A stretch of DNA of 48,332 nt from Natronosalvus hydrolyticus. GTDB lineage: Archaea; Halobacteriota; Halobacteria; Halobacteriales; Natrialbaceae. Location: contig JAOPJZ010000027.1 of NCBI GenBank assembly GCA_025517525.1, forward strand, positions 1-48,332, given 5' to 3'. Made by a program: the position numbers and the translations under genes. This document shows, one piece after another, positions 40,876 to 48,332 of the stretch. Below the pieces are notes generated by a model that saw nothing but the letters and a program-made list of their open reading frames with translations, made no database searches and was not told the origin of the DNA. Position 1 is the stretch's first letter. Every line of letters starts with the position of its first letter.

Positions 40876-42171
40876 TCACTGCGTCGCGCTCTCGATAGCA
40901 GCCTCGAGGTCGGCGATGATGTGGCCGGGGTCCTCGATACCGACCGAGAGGCGGATCAGGTCGTCGGTGACGCCCGACGCTTGTTTCTCTTCGGCGCTCA
41001 GTTGCTGGTGGGTCGTGCTGGCAGGGTGGATGATGAGGGTTTTCGCGTCGCCGACGTTTGCAAGCAGACTCGCGAGCTCGGTCGATTCGACGGTCTGTCT
41101 GGCCGCTTCGTACCCCGCTTCCAGGCCGAACGTAATCATGCCGCCGTAGCCACCATCGAGGTACTGACTGGCGTTGTCGTGTGTGGGGTGTGATTCGAGG
41201 CCGGGGTAAGTGACCCAGGAGACGGCCTCGTGGTCCTCGAGGAACTCGGCGACGGCCATCGCGTTCTCACAGTGGCGTTCCATCCGGAGCGGCAGCGTCT
41301 CGAGGCCCTGAATCGTCTGCCAGGCGTCGAACGGCGATTGCTGGTTGCCCAGATCACGAAGCCCGCGGGCGATGGCGGCGTAGGTGAACGCGGCGTCGCC
41401 GAAGGTCTCCGCGAAGTTGACCCCGTGGTAGGCCGGATTGTCAGCAGCGATTTCGGGATACTTCTCTGGATACTCTGCCCAGGGGAACGAGCCACCGTCG
41501 ACGACGACGCCGCCGACGGTCGTTCCCGAGCCGTGGAGCCACTTCGTCGTCGAGTTCCAGACGAGGTCTGCGCCGTGCTCGAGCGGTCGGCACAGCGCAG
41601 GCGTCGCGAACGTATTGTCGACGAACAGGGGGACGCCGTTTTCGTGGGCGATGTCGGCAATGCGACTGATATCCGGCGTATCGAGCGCCGGGTTCCCAAT
41701 CGTCTCGAGGTGGACGTACGCAGTGTCTTCGTCGATGGCGTCGGCGTAGGCCTCGTAATCGAGAGCGTCGACGAATCGGGTGGTGATGCCACGGCGCTCG
41801 ACGGAGTGTGTCAGGTAGGTGTAGGTCCCGCCGTACAGCGACGAGGAACTGACGATGTTGTCGCCGGCTTCCGCGAGGAGGAACGTCGTGACGTCGAGCG
41901 CGGCCATTCCAGACGCCGTGACGATCGCCCCGACGCCTCCTTCGAGTGCGGCCAGCCGTCCCTGCAGCGTCTCGAGCGTCGGATTCATCAGCCGCGAATA
42001 AATGTAGCCCGGCTCCTCGAGGGCGAACTGTGAGGCGGCGTCCTCGGCGTCGTCGAAGACGTAGGACGTGGTCTGATACAGCGGCGGTGCCCGTGCCCCG
42101 GTCGCTGGGTCCGGTTCCTGGCCGGCGTGAAGCGAGTCGGTGGCGATCGAACGGTCGGAATCGTCAGTCAT
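40876..42171 (-). CDS. metY: O-acetylhomoserine (thiol)-lyase
   Basis: A 431-aa PLP enzyme of the Cys/Met metabolism family that makes homocysteine, or methionine from methanethiol, from O-acetylhomoserine. YQTTSYVFDDAEDAASQFAL and YSRLMNPTLETLQGRLAALE are diagnostic of the MetY branch, the PLP-binding Lys is in NSTTKWLHGSGTTVGG near residue 210, and the C-terminal HPASTTHQQLSAEEKQASGV is the family's substrate block. Stand-alone gene here; homoserine acetyltransferase is not adjacent. Confidence 0.92.
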   Translation of the reverse strand: MTDDSDRSIATDSLHAGQEPDPATGARAPPLYQTTSYVFDDAEDAASQFALEEPGYIYSRLMNPTLETLQGRLAALEGGVGAIVTASGMAALDVTTFLLAEAGDNIVSSSSLYGGTYTYLTHSVERRGITTRFVDALDYEAYADAIDEDTAYVHLETIGNPALDTPDISRIADIAHENGVPLFVDNTFATPALCRPLEHGADLVWNSTTKWLHGSGTTVGGVVVDGGSFPWAEYPEKYPEIAADNPAYHGVNFAETFGDAAFTYAAIARGLRDLGNQQSPFDAWQTIQGLETLPLRMERHCENAMAVAEFLEDHEAVSWVTYPGLESHPTHDNASQYLDGGYGGMITFGLEAGYEAARQTVESTELASLLANVGDAKTLIIHPASTTHQQLSAEEKQASGVTDDLIRLSVGIEDPGHIIADLEAAIESATQ

Positions 42172-42274
42172 ACGCGAACCCAGTCACCCAGCAGTTATCA
42201 GCCTAGGTAGATGGGTCAGTATTGCCGACGTCGATGACACGAATCAGGACGAAGTCGGGGCGCTACGTCGAGAT

Positions 42275-43231
42275 TCACCGCCGAAGACGGGCGATACGCT
42301 CCGTGCCGTCGTCCCCGTCCCGCTCCTCGAGTTCGACCAGACCGTCGTCGACCAGGTCGGACAACAGTCCCTCGAGCCAGTCGCGGCCGTGGTTTCCGTC
42401 AGGGCTGTAATCGACGCGAATCCGGTGCCCGAGAGCGTCGAGCGCCAGTTCGTCGTACTCCTCGAGCGTTCGCACGATACGACCGCGGAACTGGCGCCGA
42501 CTGCCGTCGAACGCCGACTGGGTGGGAACGTCCGGAGCTGTGAAATCACCGGTCTCGTAGGCGTGACACCACTCCCGCCATGGACAGCCGGCCGTGTCAC
42601 ACCGTGGCTGTTTGGTACAGGCGACGGCACCCAGTTCCATAATCGCGTTGTTCCACACGCGGGACTTGCCGTCCGGAAGCAATCGGTTCGCCGCGGTCTC
42701 GAACGCGTCGTCGTTATCCGGCACGTCGAATGCCCGGTAACAGACGCGTTTGACGTTGGTGTCGACGACCGCGTCGCCGTTGTTGAACGCGAAACTCGCG
42801 ACGGCGTTGGCCGTGTATGGACCGACGCCCATCAGGTCCTCGAGTTCGGCCGGTGTCTCCGGGAAGTCGCCGTCGAATCTGGGATCGGTTTCGATCTGCT
42901 TCGCTGCCTCGTGGAGATACTTCGCCCGATTGTTGTACCCCAGGCTGTGAGACGACCAGAAGCCGACGACAGCCGCCCGGTCGGCGGCAGCCAGTTCCTC
43001 GGTCGTCGGCCAGCGCTCGAGGAAATCGGCCCAGGCGTCGACGACCCGGTCGAGCTGGGTCTGCTGGCTCATCACTTCACTGACGAGGATTTCGTAGGGG
43101 TCTTCGGTTTCCCGCCAGGGATAGGAGCGATGATCGTTCTCGTACCACTCGATCAGTGCCGACTGCACTGCCTCGAGGGTCTCGTCGTCCACCCTTCCTG
43201 CACCATCGCCTGCATCTCCGGAGTCGCTCAT
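42275..43231 (-). CDS. mutY: A/G-specific adenine glycosylase
   Basis: A 318-aa base-excision repair enzyme that removes adenine paired with 8-oxoguanine. Catalytic Glu52 lies in SEVMSQQTQLDRV, the helix-hairpin-helix is LMGVGPYTANAVASFAF and the catalytic Asp157 is in VVDTNVKR. A four-cysteine cluster, CTKQPRCDTAGCPWREWC, should hold 4Fe-4S, with spacing slightly unlike the textbook form. The C-terminal NUDIX-like 8-oxoG recognition domain of bacterial MutY is replaced by a short winged-helix-like tail, which is usual in haloarchaea. ATG 43231 is chosen over the open frame to 43423. Confidence 0.88.
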   Translation of the reverse strand: MSDSGDAGDGAGRVDDETLEAVQSALIEWYENDHRSYPWRETEDPYEILVSEVMSQQTQLDRVVDAWADFLERWPTTEELAAADRAAVVGFWSSHSLGYNNRAKYLHEAAKQIETDPRFDGDFPETPAELEDLMGVGPYTANAVASFAFNNGDAVVDTNVKRVCYRAFDVPDNDDAFETAANRLLPDGKSRVWNNAIMELGAVACTKQPRCDTAGCPWREWCHAYETGDFTAPDVPTQSAFDGSRRQFRGRIVRTLEEYDELALDALGHRIRVDYSPDGNHGRDWLEGLLSDLVDDGLVELEERDGDDGTERIARLRR

Positions 43232-43331
43232 TGGGACGTGGTATCGAACGGACGACCTTACGGCTGGCGATTGGTGGCCTAGCACGGCCTCGAGCGGAAA
43301 CGTCTTTACACCGTGTTCGTGAGTGCTCTGT

Positions 43332-43655
43332 ATGAGCCTCGATGAGTTGACCGCGGCAATGCAGGACACGTACAGTGGGTACGACGACGACCTTTCGCTT
43401 TCGCTGGACCGCGAAACGCGCAACGAACTGGCGCTCCTCGAGACGGCCCTGGAGCCGGAGTCGACGGACGAACTCGTTCGCCGCGCGATTCACCTGTTGT
43501 TTCAGTCGACGGTCGAGACCGGCCGGATGGACTTTCATCTGCGGTCCGGCTTCGACGTCACCTACGACGAGTACCTGTCTGGGATGACGTTCGACGACAT
43601 GACCGGCGCGAATTCGTACCCATCACTCGACGAGGAGCGACGATACCGGTTCTGA
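43332..43655 (+). CDS. Small hypothetical protein, possible ribbon-helix-helix
   Basis: A 107-aa acidic protein starting MSLDELTAAMQDTYSGYDDD. LSLSLDRETRNELALLETAL followed by STDELVRRAIHLLFQ has a short strand then two helices, the pattern of a ribbon-helix-helix domain. The C-terminal part (FHLRSGFDVTYDEYLSGMTF) has no known match. It is divergent from mutY with 100 bp between starts, so a shared regulatory region is likely. Confidence 0.65.
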   Translation: MSLDELTAAMQDTYSGYDDDLSLSLDRETRNELALLETALEPESTDELVRRAIHLLFQSTVETGRMDFHLRSGFDVTYDEYLSGMTFDDMTGANSYPSLDEERRYRF

Positions 43656-43731
43656 TAGAAATTCTTGGGCTATCGACACGGTCGAGGGGGAAGACGGGTT
43701 GTGGCTGGGCCCACGTTCGCCTCACTGGCGT

Positions 43732-45363
43732 TCACTTTCCTCTCTCCAACTCGTTCATTCCTGCTTCGAGTGATCCACGTTCGAACGCGAGTTCGACGAC
43801 CGTCCCGGTTCCTCCCTCCTCACTGAGGAACTCGAGTGTGCCATCGTAGAGGCTGACGGTCCAGTCGACGAGCCAGAGCCCGATACCGCGGGAGTGGTTG
43901 ACGGGAGAAATAGCCGTATTGCCGGCAATTCGTTCGATGGTTTCTGCTGGAATGCCTGGTCCATCGTCGGCGATCTGAACCCGGACGGTATCGGCTTCAG
44001 TGCGAACGGAAATGTCCACACTCGAACGTTCGCCGGCGTGCTCACCGACGTTTTCGAGCAGTTCGTCGAACGCTAGAACGAGTTCCGGACCGCCGACGAC
44101 ACCGGCCGTGTCCGGCGCATCGAAGTGTACGTCGACGTCGGGATACTCGTCGTGTAGACGCTCGATACTTTCCTCGAGCATCGCCACGAGATCGATTGGC
44201 CGTCGATCGGTTACCGACCGCCCGAGCAACCGCTCGGTGGTTCGTGCTCGGTCTGCTAACTCGAGGAGGTCCGTCGTCGCACGTTGAATAGTGCGGGCAG
44301 ATTCCCGATCGGGCCCCTCCGTTGTGGCTTCCAACTGTGCGGCGTGGCCGTCGATGACATTGAGATCGTTTCGAAGGTTGTGTCGGAGAATTCGATTGTG
44401 TACTAACAGCATCTGCTCGCGTCGGGCGAGTGACTGTCCAAGCCGATCCAGCGCCAGGTCGATCCGTTGCCACTCTGCGGGTCCACCGATAGTGACGTCG
44501 GTGTCGTAGGCCCGATCCTCGAGGGCGTCGAGCCGGTCGGCCAGGCGGCCGATGCGCTTTACTTTGGATCGATACACCCAGATGGCAAAGCCGGTGACGC
44601 TCCCGAAAAAGGCGAGTGCAACGATTATCTGGAAGGTCTGTAACCGATCGAGCGTCTCGAGCAAGAGCTGTTGATCGTGGTGTACTGTTACCGTCCAGTC
44701 GACCGTTTCGAGGTCGGTCTGCCGATCGATCGTCTCACCGAGGTGGTCGTTCTGGGCGTAGATTACCCCCTCGTCATGTGTGATGGTAATACCAGTGCGC
44801 TCATCGACGGTCGAGAGCGCGTCAAAAAAGTCGGTTTCGGAAAGATGGTACGCGGCGTTGACCGTCCCAACGACCTCTCCATCGTCGTACAACGGCACGC
44901 TGATGACCACGATGTAATTGTCCGTCTCGGCGATGAACGGGTCGCTGATACATCGATCACCCTCGAGTGCACACTGGACGTAGGGGCGGTCGCTAAAGTC
45001 CGCGCCAACGAGTTCGCTCTCGCTGTCGTCACCGGTGGTCAGCGACTGCAAGATACCATCGCTATCGACGATGCTGGCTCCGTCGAACGCTGACCGGTCG
45101 ATGACTGCTTCGAGCGCGTCGTGCTGGCGCTGACTCCGATGGTCGGCCAACGCCTCGTTCGTTGCCGCTACCTCGAGCGTTTGTTGTTGCCCACGAAGTC
45201 GATCATCGAGCGCCGCCGCCGTTCCCTCGGCCTGATCTTCGACAGCCGATTCGGTGTACGACGTTACGTCGCTCCGATGGGCATCGAAGGCAGCCACGAG
45301 CACGAAACCGCTCACAACGAACACGATGGCGAACGCCAGGACGAATCGCTGTGACGTGTTCAT
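43732..45363 (-). CDS. Membrane sensor histidine kinase with Cache-type extracellular domain
   Basis: A 543-aa protein. A first membrane helix (FVLAFAIVFVVSGFVLVAAF) and a second (IIVALAFFGSVTGFAIWVYR near residue 250) enclose an extracellular double-Cache-like domain (about 30-240; DGILQSLTTGDDSESELVGA, SDPFIAETDNYIVVISVPLY). A HAMP-like linker follows, then the H-box ILRHNLRNDLNVIDGHAAQL near residue 325, the N-box ELLENVGEHAG and the ATP-lid motifs DDGPGIP and GIGLWLVDW. This is the haloarchaeal HisKA-type kinase. No response regulator is adjacent, so the partner is unknown. The ligand is probably a small organic acid or amine. Confidence 0.88.
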   Translation of the reverse strand: MNTSQRFVLAFAIVFVVSGFVLVAAFDAHRSDVTSYTESAVEDQAEGTAAALDDRLRGQQQTLEVAATNEALADHRSQRQHDALEAVIDRSAFDGASIVDSDGILQSLTTGDDSESELVGADFSDRPYVQCALEGDRCISDPFIAETDNYIVVISVPLYDDGEVVGTVNAAYHLSETDFFDALSTVDERTGITITHDEGVIYAQNDHLGETIDRQTDLETVDWTVTVHHDQQLLLETLDRLQTFQIIVALAFFGSVTGFAIWVYRSKVKRIGRLADRLDALEDRAYDTDVTIGGPAEWQRIDLALDRLGQSLARREQMLLVHNRILRHNLRNDLNVIDGHAAQLEATTEGPDRESARTIQRATTDLLELADRARTTERLLGRSVTDRRPIDLVAMLEESIERLHDEYPDVDVHFDAPDTAGVVGGPELVLAFDELLENVGEHAGERSSVDISVRTEADTVRVQIADDGPGIPAETIERIAGNTAISPVNHSRGIGLWLVDWTVSLYDGTLEFLSEEGGTGTVVELAFERGSLEAGMNELERGK

Positions 45364-45575
45364 CGGTGCTCAATGGGGGACGCTGTACTGGTCATAGGAT
45401 CAATGCACATTCATTCGGAATCCGATCGACTGGACACGGTATTGACTTACACAACTCCCGTACGTAGCAAAAAGCGTTTGTGCCGATCGGCGCCATTGGA
45501 TCCTCGAGTGAATCATCCATTTAGCGCTATATCCCACGTGTCCTGGTTGCTTTCAGAACGTCGATACCGACGGAA

Positions 45576-46928
45576 TCAGGCGGAGACACTCATCTGCGCT
45601 TCGACTGCATCGATCGCCTCGAACAACAACCGTGCGCCGAGTTCAATCTCGCGTTCGGTCACGTCGAGCGGTGGCAAGAGACGGAGCGTTTTGTAGCCAC
45701 AGCCGAGAGTCAGTAGACCTCGCTCCATGGCTGCGTCGACGACGGCTTCGCGTCGATCCTTCGTATCGAACTCGATTGCGAGCATCAGTCCCCGACCACG
45801 GACGTCGATCACGCCAGGCGCGTCTCGTTCCTCGAGAATGGACCGGAACTGCTCGCCGCGCGTGCGGACGTTCTCGAGCAGGTTTTCCTCCTGGATCGCG
45901 TCGATTGTCAGCACCCCTTGCATCGAGGCGAGCAGGTCACCGGCACCCCAGGTCGAGGAGATTCGGCCGGTCTCTTCGGGGAACACGTCCGACCGGGAGA
46001 TGGTTGCCCCGACCCGAAGTCCCTTCGCGCTCGTGATGACGTCCGGCGTCAGGTCGAGGTGATCGATAGCCCACATCTCGCCCGTCCGGCCGAGTCCGGA
46101 CTGGATCTCGTCGGCGATAACGCGAAGTCCGAATCGCTCTCGAAGCGCTTCGACATCTCGAGCGAACTCCGGGTGTGGAACTCGGTAGCCACCTTCACCC
46201 TGTACGGGCTCGAGAATCAGGAAGGCCACTTCGTCGGGGTCGATGACGCCCTGGTCGGGATCCAGTCGGTCGGCGACGACGTTGCCGCCGGGTCCATCGG
46301 TGCACCAGTCGGTTTCGTACATTTCCTGGGTCGAGGGATAGGGGACGCTGATAACGCCAGGGACCTCGGGATAGCCCTTGCGGTGGACGGTTTTTGATCG
46401 GTTGAGCGAGAGCGCGCCGAGGGTTCGCCCGTGGAACGCACCGTCGAACGTGATCCCACGGTGGCCACCGCTCGCATAACAGATCTTGATCGCGTTTTCG
46501 ACGGCTTCCGCGCCGGAGTTCGACAGAAACACCCGGTCCATATCGTAGTGGCTGGTCAGGTCGACGAGTCGGTCCAGTAGCTGTGTTGGGCCGGGGAAAT
46601 CGGGGTCAGACGGTTCACCACCGGCGCTGACATAGAAATCCTGGCCGGCGATTTTCAGCGGGTCCGGCAGGTCGAACGCCTCGAGTTTGTCCACGATAGC
46701 GGGATGGTTGTATCCCAGCGGGGCAGCGGCGACGTGGCTCGTAAAGTCCATGAGTACGTTTCCGTCGACGTCAGTGCAGAAGGGGCCGGTTGCGTCGGCC
46801 GTGCTATCCCAGACGAACTCGTACACGTAGGTACTCGGTGCGGCGAACTGATGATGGTACTCCGCCCACGTGGAGGCGTTTTTCCCCGGTATCGTCTCGA
46901 CAGACGGTTCGACCGTATCTCGGTCCAT
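45576..46928 (-). CDS. Class III PLP aminotransferase (GABA-aminotransferase-like)
   Basis: A 450-aa PLP enzyme. SNSGAEAVENAIK, FDGAFHGRTLGALSLNRSK, EPVQGEGGY, IADEIQSGLGRTGEMWAIDH and the Schiff-base Lys in ITSAKGLRVGATISRSD (near residue 305) are all present. The family covers 4-aminobutyrate, ornithine, lysine and diaminobutyrate transaminases. Overall pattern resembles haloarchaeal GabT-like enzymes, but the substrate cannot be fixed. ATG 46928 (MDRDTVEPSVET) is chosen over 46979. It is transcribed alone. Confidence 0.85.
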   Translation of the reverse strand: MDRDTVEPSVETIPGKNASTWAEYHHQFAAPSTYVYEFVWDSTADATGPFCTDVDGNVLMDFTSHVAAAPLGYNHPAIVDKLEAFDLPDPLKIAGQDFYVSAGGEPSDPDFPGPTQLLDRLVDLTSHYDMDRVFLSNSGAEAVENAIKICYASGGHRGITFDGAFHGRTLGALSLNRSKTVHRKGYPEVPGVISVPYPSTQEMYETDWCTDGPGGNVVADRLDPDQGVIDPDEVAFLILEPVQGEGGYRVPHPEFARDVEALRERFGLRVIADEIQSGLGRTGEMWAIDHLDLTPDVITSAKGLRVGATISRSDVFPEETGRISSTWGAGDLLASMQGVLTIDAIQEENLLENVRTRGEQFRSILEERDAPGVIDVRGRGLMLAIEFDTKDRREAVVDAAMERGLLTLGCGYKTLRLLPPLDVTEREIELGARLLFEAIDAVEAQMSVSA

Positions 46929-47141
46929 GTCTTTACTCGAACCTCCACTAATTAAAAATATTCGTTGTGGTTCGGGCAAAACTTGTGTGTCTAATTCGAG
47001 TGTACTGCTCCGTCAAGCGTTGACTCGAGGGGATGTCGACGGTTTTAGCCGGGAAGCTACAGCTATCGATACGGCGTCAGGTGGCGGGGCGAGAGCCGAA
47101 TCCGGGGACCGCTATCGGTTCGCCACTTACGTTCAGTTCCA

Positions 47142-47417
47142 CTAGAGGTCGACGTACTGTGCTTCCCACTCGCGTCGGGCCTCGAGTTCGCGATTCCCGC
47201 GGCGGGTGATCGTATAGAAGTTCGTCCGTCGATCACGACTGCCCTTTTCGACGAGACCTTTGTCCACGAGGGTATCGAGGTTTGGGTACAGTCGTCCATG
47301 GTGAATCTCTTTTTCGTAGTACTGCTCGAGTTCGTCTTTGATTGCCAGTCCGTGCGGCTCGTCTTCTCCGGCGATGACGTACAGCAAGTCTCGCTGGAAT
47401 CCTGTCAGATCGTACAT
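47142..47417 (-). CDS. PadR-family transcriptional regulator
   Basis: A 91-aa winged-helix protein. FQRDLLYVIAGEDEPHGLAI, then KDELEQYYEKEIHHGRLYPN and LDTLVDKGLVEKGSRDRRTN followed by FYTITRRG, are the diagnostic PadR helix-turn-helix and wing. There is no C-terminal dimerisation extension, as in short archaeal PadR proteins. AT-rich sequence precedes the start (TTTAATAAATATATCGGG near 47450), suitable for a promoter. Target unknown. Confidence 0.88.
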   Translation of the reverse strand: MYDLTGFQRDLLYVIAGEDEPHGLAIKDELEQYYEKEIHHGRLYPNLDTLVDKGLVEKGSRDRRTNFYTITRRGNRELEARREWEAQYVDL

Positions 47418-47903
47418 TGGGAACGTACCATTCGTATTTATTGTCGAATTTTAATAAATATATCGGGTTGACTGCAGTGAGTGACGGCAAATGGTCGGTG
47501 TTCGCTTTTCTCACACCCTTTGGGAATCGTAAGAGTGCCGACTGATTACCGGGATGAGATGTATAACTGGTGACTCATGTTTAGCGTTCAAACAAAGAAA
47601 TACCGCATTATATGACCGTTTGTTTCACCGTAGGGTTCGGTGCCTATTGATGTGGCAGTTCTTTTGCGCCCCCTCATCGATTGATATAAACCCCGTACAA
47701 GACACGGCTCTATACAACGTCAAGTTTCGATGCCTTGCTGATACCGTCTAACCGACAAGTCACCGCCGGATTCCTCGAGGTTGCCGTCTCAACCATTCCA
47801 GCGTGGCACCTTGAGAAACCTGATATCGCACAGAATGTCGTTGCTGTCTGGTGATTCACCAGAGCCGTTACCATGGGTTTTGGCAGATTATGAGCGACTA
47901 CAA
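47418..47903. other. Intergenic stretch, nothing convincing
   Basis: About 490 bp. The first 60 bases are AT-rich and serve as upstream region of the PadR gene. Short frames, such as a 65-aa plus-strand one, lack coding character. A 30-residue plus-strand reading around 47760-47860 (AGFLEVAVSTIPAWHLEKPD) is faintly protein-like and may be a remnant of a lost gene. Confidence 0.4.
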
Positions 47904-48296
47904 TTATAACGAAGATTTGATAAAATCGGTTTCCCTCTCGACACCTGCTACAGATGCGTAAGCGAGGGTATTTACGAGAAAAACTACGAGAGTGAATAGT
48001 ACAATTTCTCCCGAGGATGCCGTCGACAGCACCCACCAACCGACGGCGACGATGGCAATTGCGACCAGATTCAGTATAGCCAATCCAGAGTACAGAATCT
48101 TGTTTGTCTGTTTTCTCCTGTCAGTGCTGAGATATGGCTCGAGAGTTACCGCCGACGGTCCGATTGCAACTCTGTCTTTCTCTTCGTTGTACTCAATGAC
48201 ACCCATCTCTGCCATCCGTGGCACATGGTGATGGTGCAGAGAGGTGGACACCCGATTTTGTTGCTGATCCGTAATTCTCAGTACTTCACAAAGGCG
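47904..48296 (-). pseudogene. DUF7344-like membrane protein, 5' end damaged or beyond frameshift
   Basis: The frame reads RLCEVLRITDQQQNRVSTSL, then HHHHVPRMAEMGVIEYNEEK, followed by two membrane helices (LYSGLAILNLVAIAIVAVGW, GEIVLFTLVVFLVNTLAYAS). The winged-helix-like part ending in HHHVPRMAEMGVI is typical of haloarchaeal DUF7344 proteins. No ATG lies in the open frame, which begins just after a TAA at 48297-48299; only GTG 48251 could start it, losing the domain's first helices. The missing N-terminus may be in another frame near the window edge. Confidence 0.6.
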
Positions 48297-48332
48297 TTAG
48301 TTGAGAAGTCCGCTTGGCTGAGTTGTGACCAA

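Noticed and set aside
42140..43282. 380-codon plus-strand frame opposite mutY
   Set aside because: mutY has all catalytic motifs; the opposite frame has none.

Overview
The window looks like the chromosome, or a large replicon, of a halophilic archaeon (class Halobacteria, perhaps Natrialbales-like; no species can be assigned). The proteins are strongly acidic. Families largely confined to haloarchaea are present: HalOD1, a Zim-type CTAG methylase, a DUF7344-like protein and TrkA-C membrane proteins. Lipoprotein and secreted precursors carry Tat signals, and some promoters sit at leaderless spacing. No rRNA, complete tRNA or CRISPR array was found.

Region 1 (about 1-12.7 kb, possibly to 14.4 kb) is accessory DNA, most likely the right part of an integrated plasmid or provirus. 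It starts with a type IIG-like restriction-modification gene that is cut short or frameshifted at the window edge. A gene-poor stretch (2.9-6.0 kb) follows, with tiny Cys-rich proteins and four 113-115 bp origin-like repeats. Orphan genes come next, including a PD-(D/E)XK-like protein and a leaderless one-helix peptide. A rightward module (8.1-11.4 kb) encodes an NrS-1-like primase-polymerase, two paralogous double winged-helix proteins, a coupled membrane peptide and another nuclease-like protein. A tyrosine recombinase lies at 11.4-12.45 kb. Upstream of it are consecutive hairpins ending in a tRNA T-arm-like sequence, a plausible attachment site. Between 13.1 and 14.4 kb there are decayed regulators (an Lrp with an in-frame amber, a truncated winged-helix gene) and an overlapping HalOD1/57-aa pair.

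Region 2 (14.7-20.8 kb) holds a large-subunit catalase with a C-terminal PfpI-like domain, a divergent regulator/NDT-like pair, two adjacent long palindromes, and two paralogous, overlapping TrkA-C membrane proteins.

Region 3 (20.9-33.0 kb) is a leftward, tightly coupled cluster. An oligopeptide-type ABC transporter (dppA-B-C-D-F) is followed by a Cys-rich protein, DUF917, DUF1177, AroM-like, M29/NicX-like, nitroreductase-like and Asp/Glu/hydantoin racemase-like proteins. A divergent Lrp-type regulator faces it across palindromic operator-like sites. This looks like an uncharacterised uptake and catabolic pathway for a peptide or cyclic amino-acid derivative. dppA carries an in-frame TAG, so import may be broken in this strain.

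Region 4 (33.0-48.3 kb) is mostly housekeeping: DUF4397 and cupin proteins, Zim-like methylase, YIP1-like and other membrane proteins, thymidine kinase, FMN reductase, an intact IS6-family insertion with an 8-bp target duplication, O-acetylhomoserine sulfhydrylase, MutY, a Cache-type histidine kinase, a class III aminotransferase, a PadR regulator and a 5'-damaged DUF7344-like gene at the right edge.
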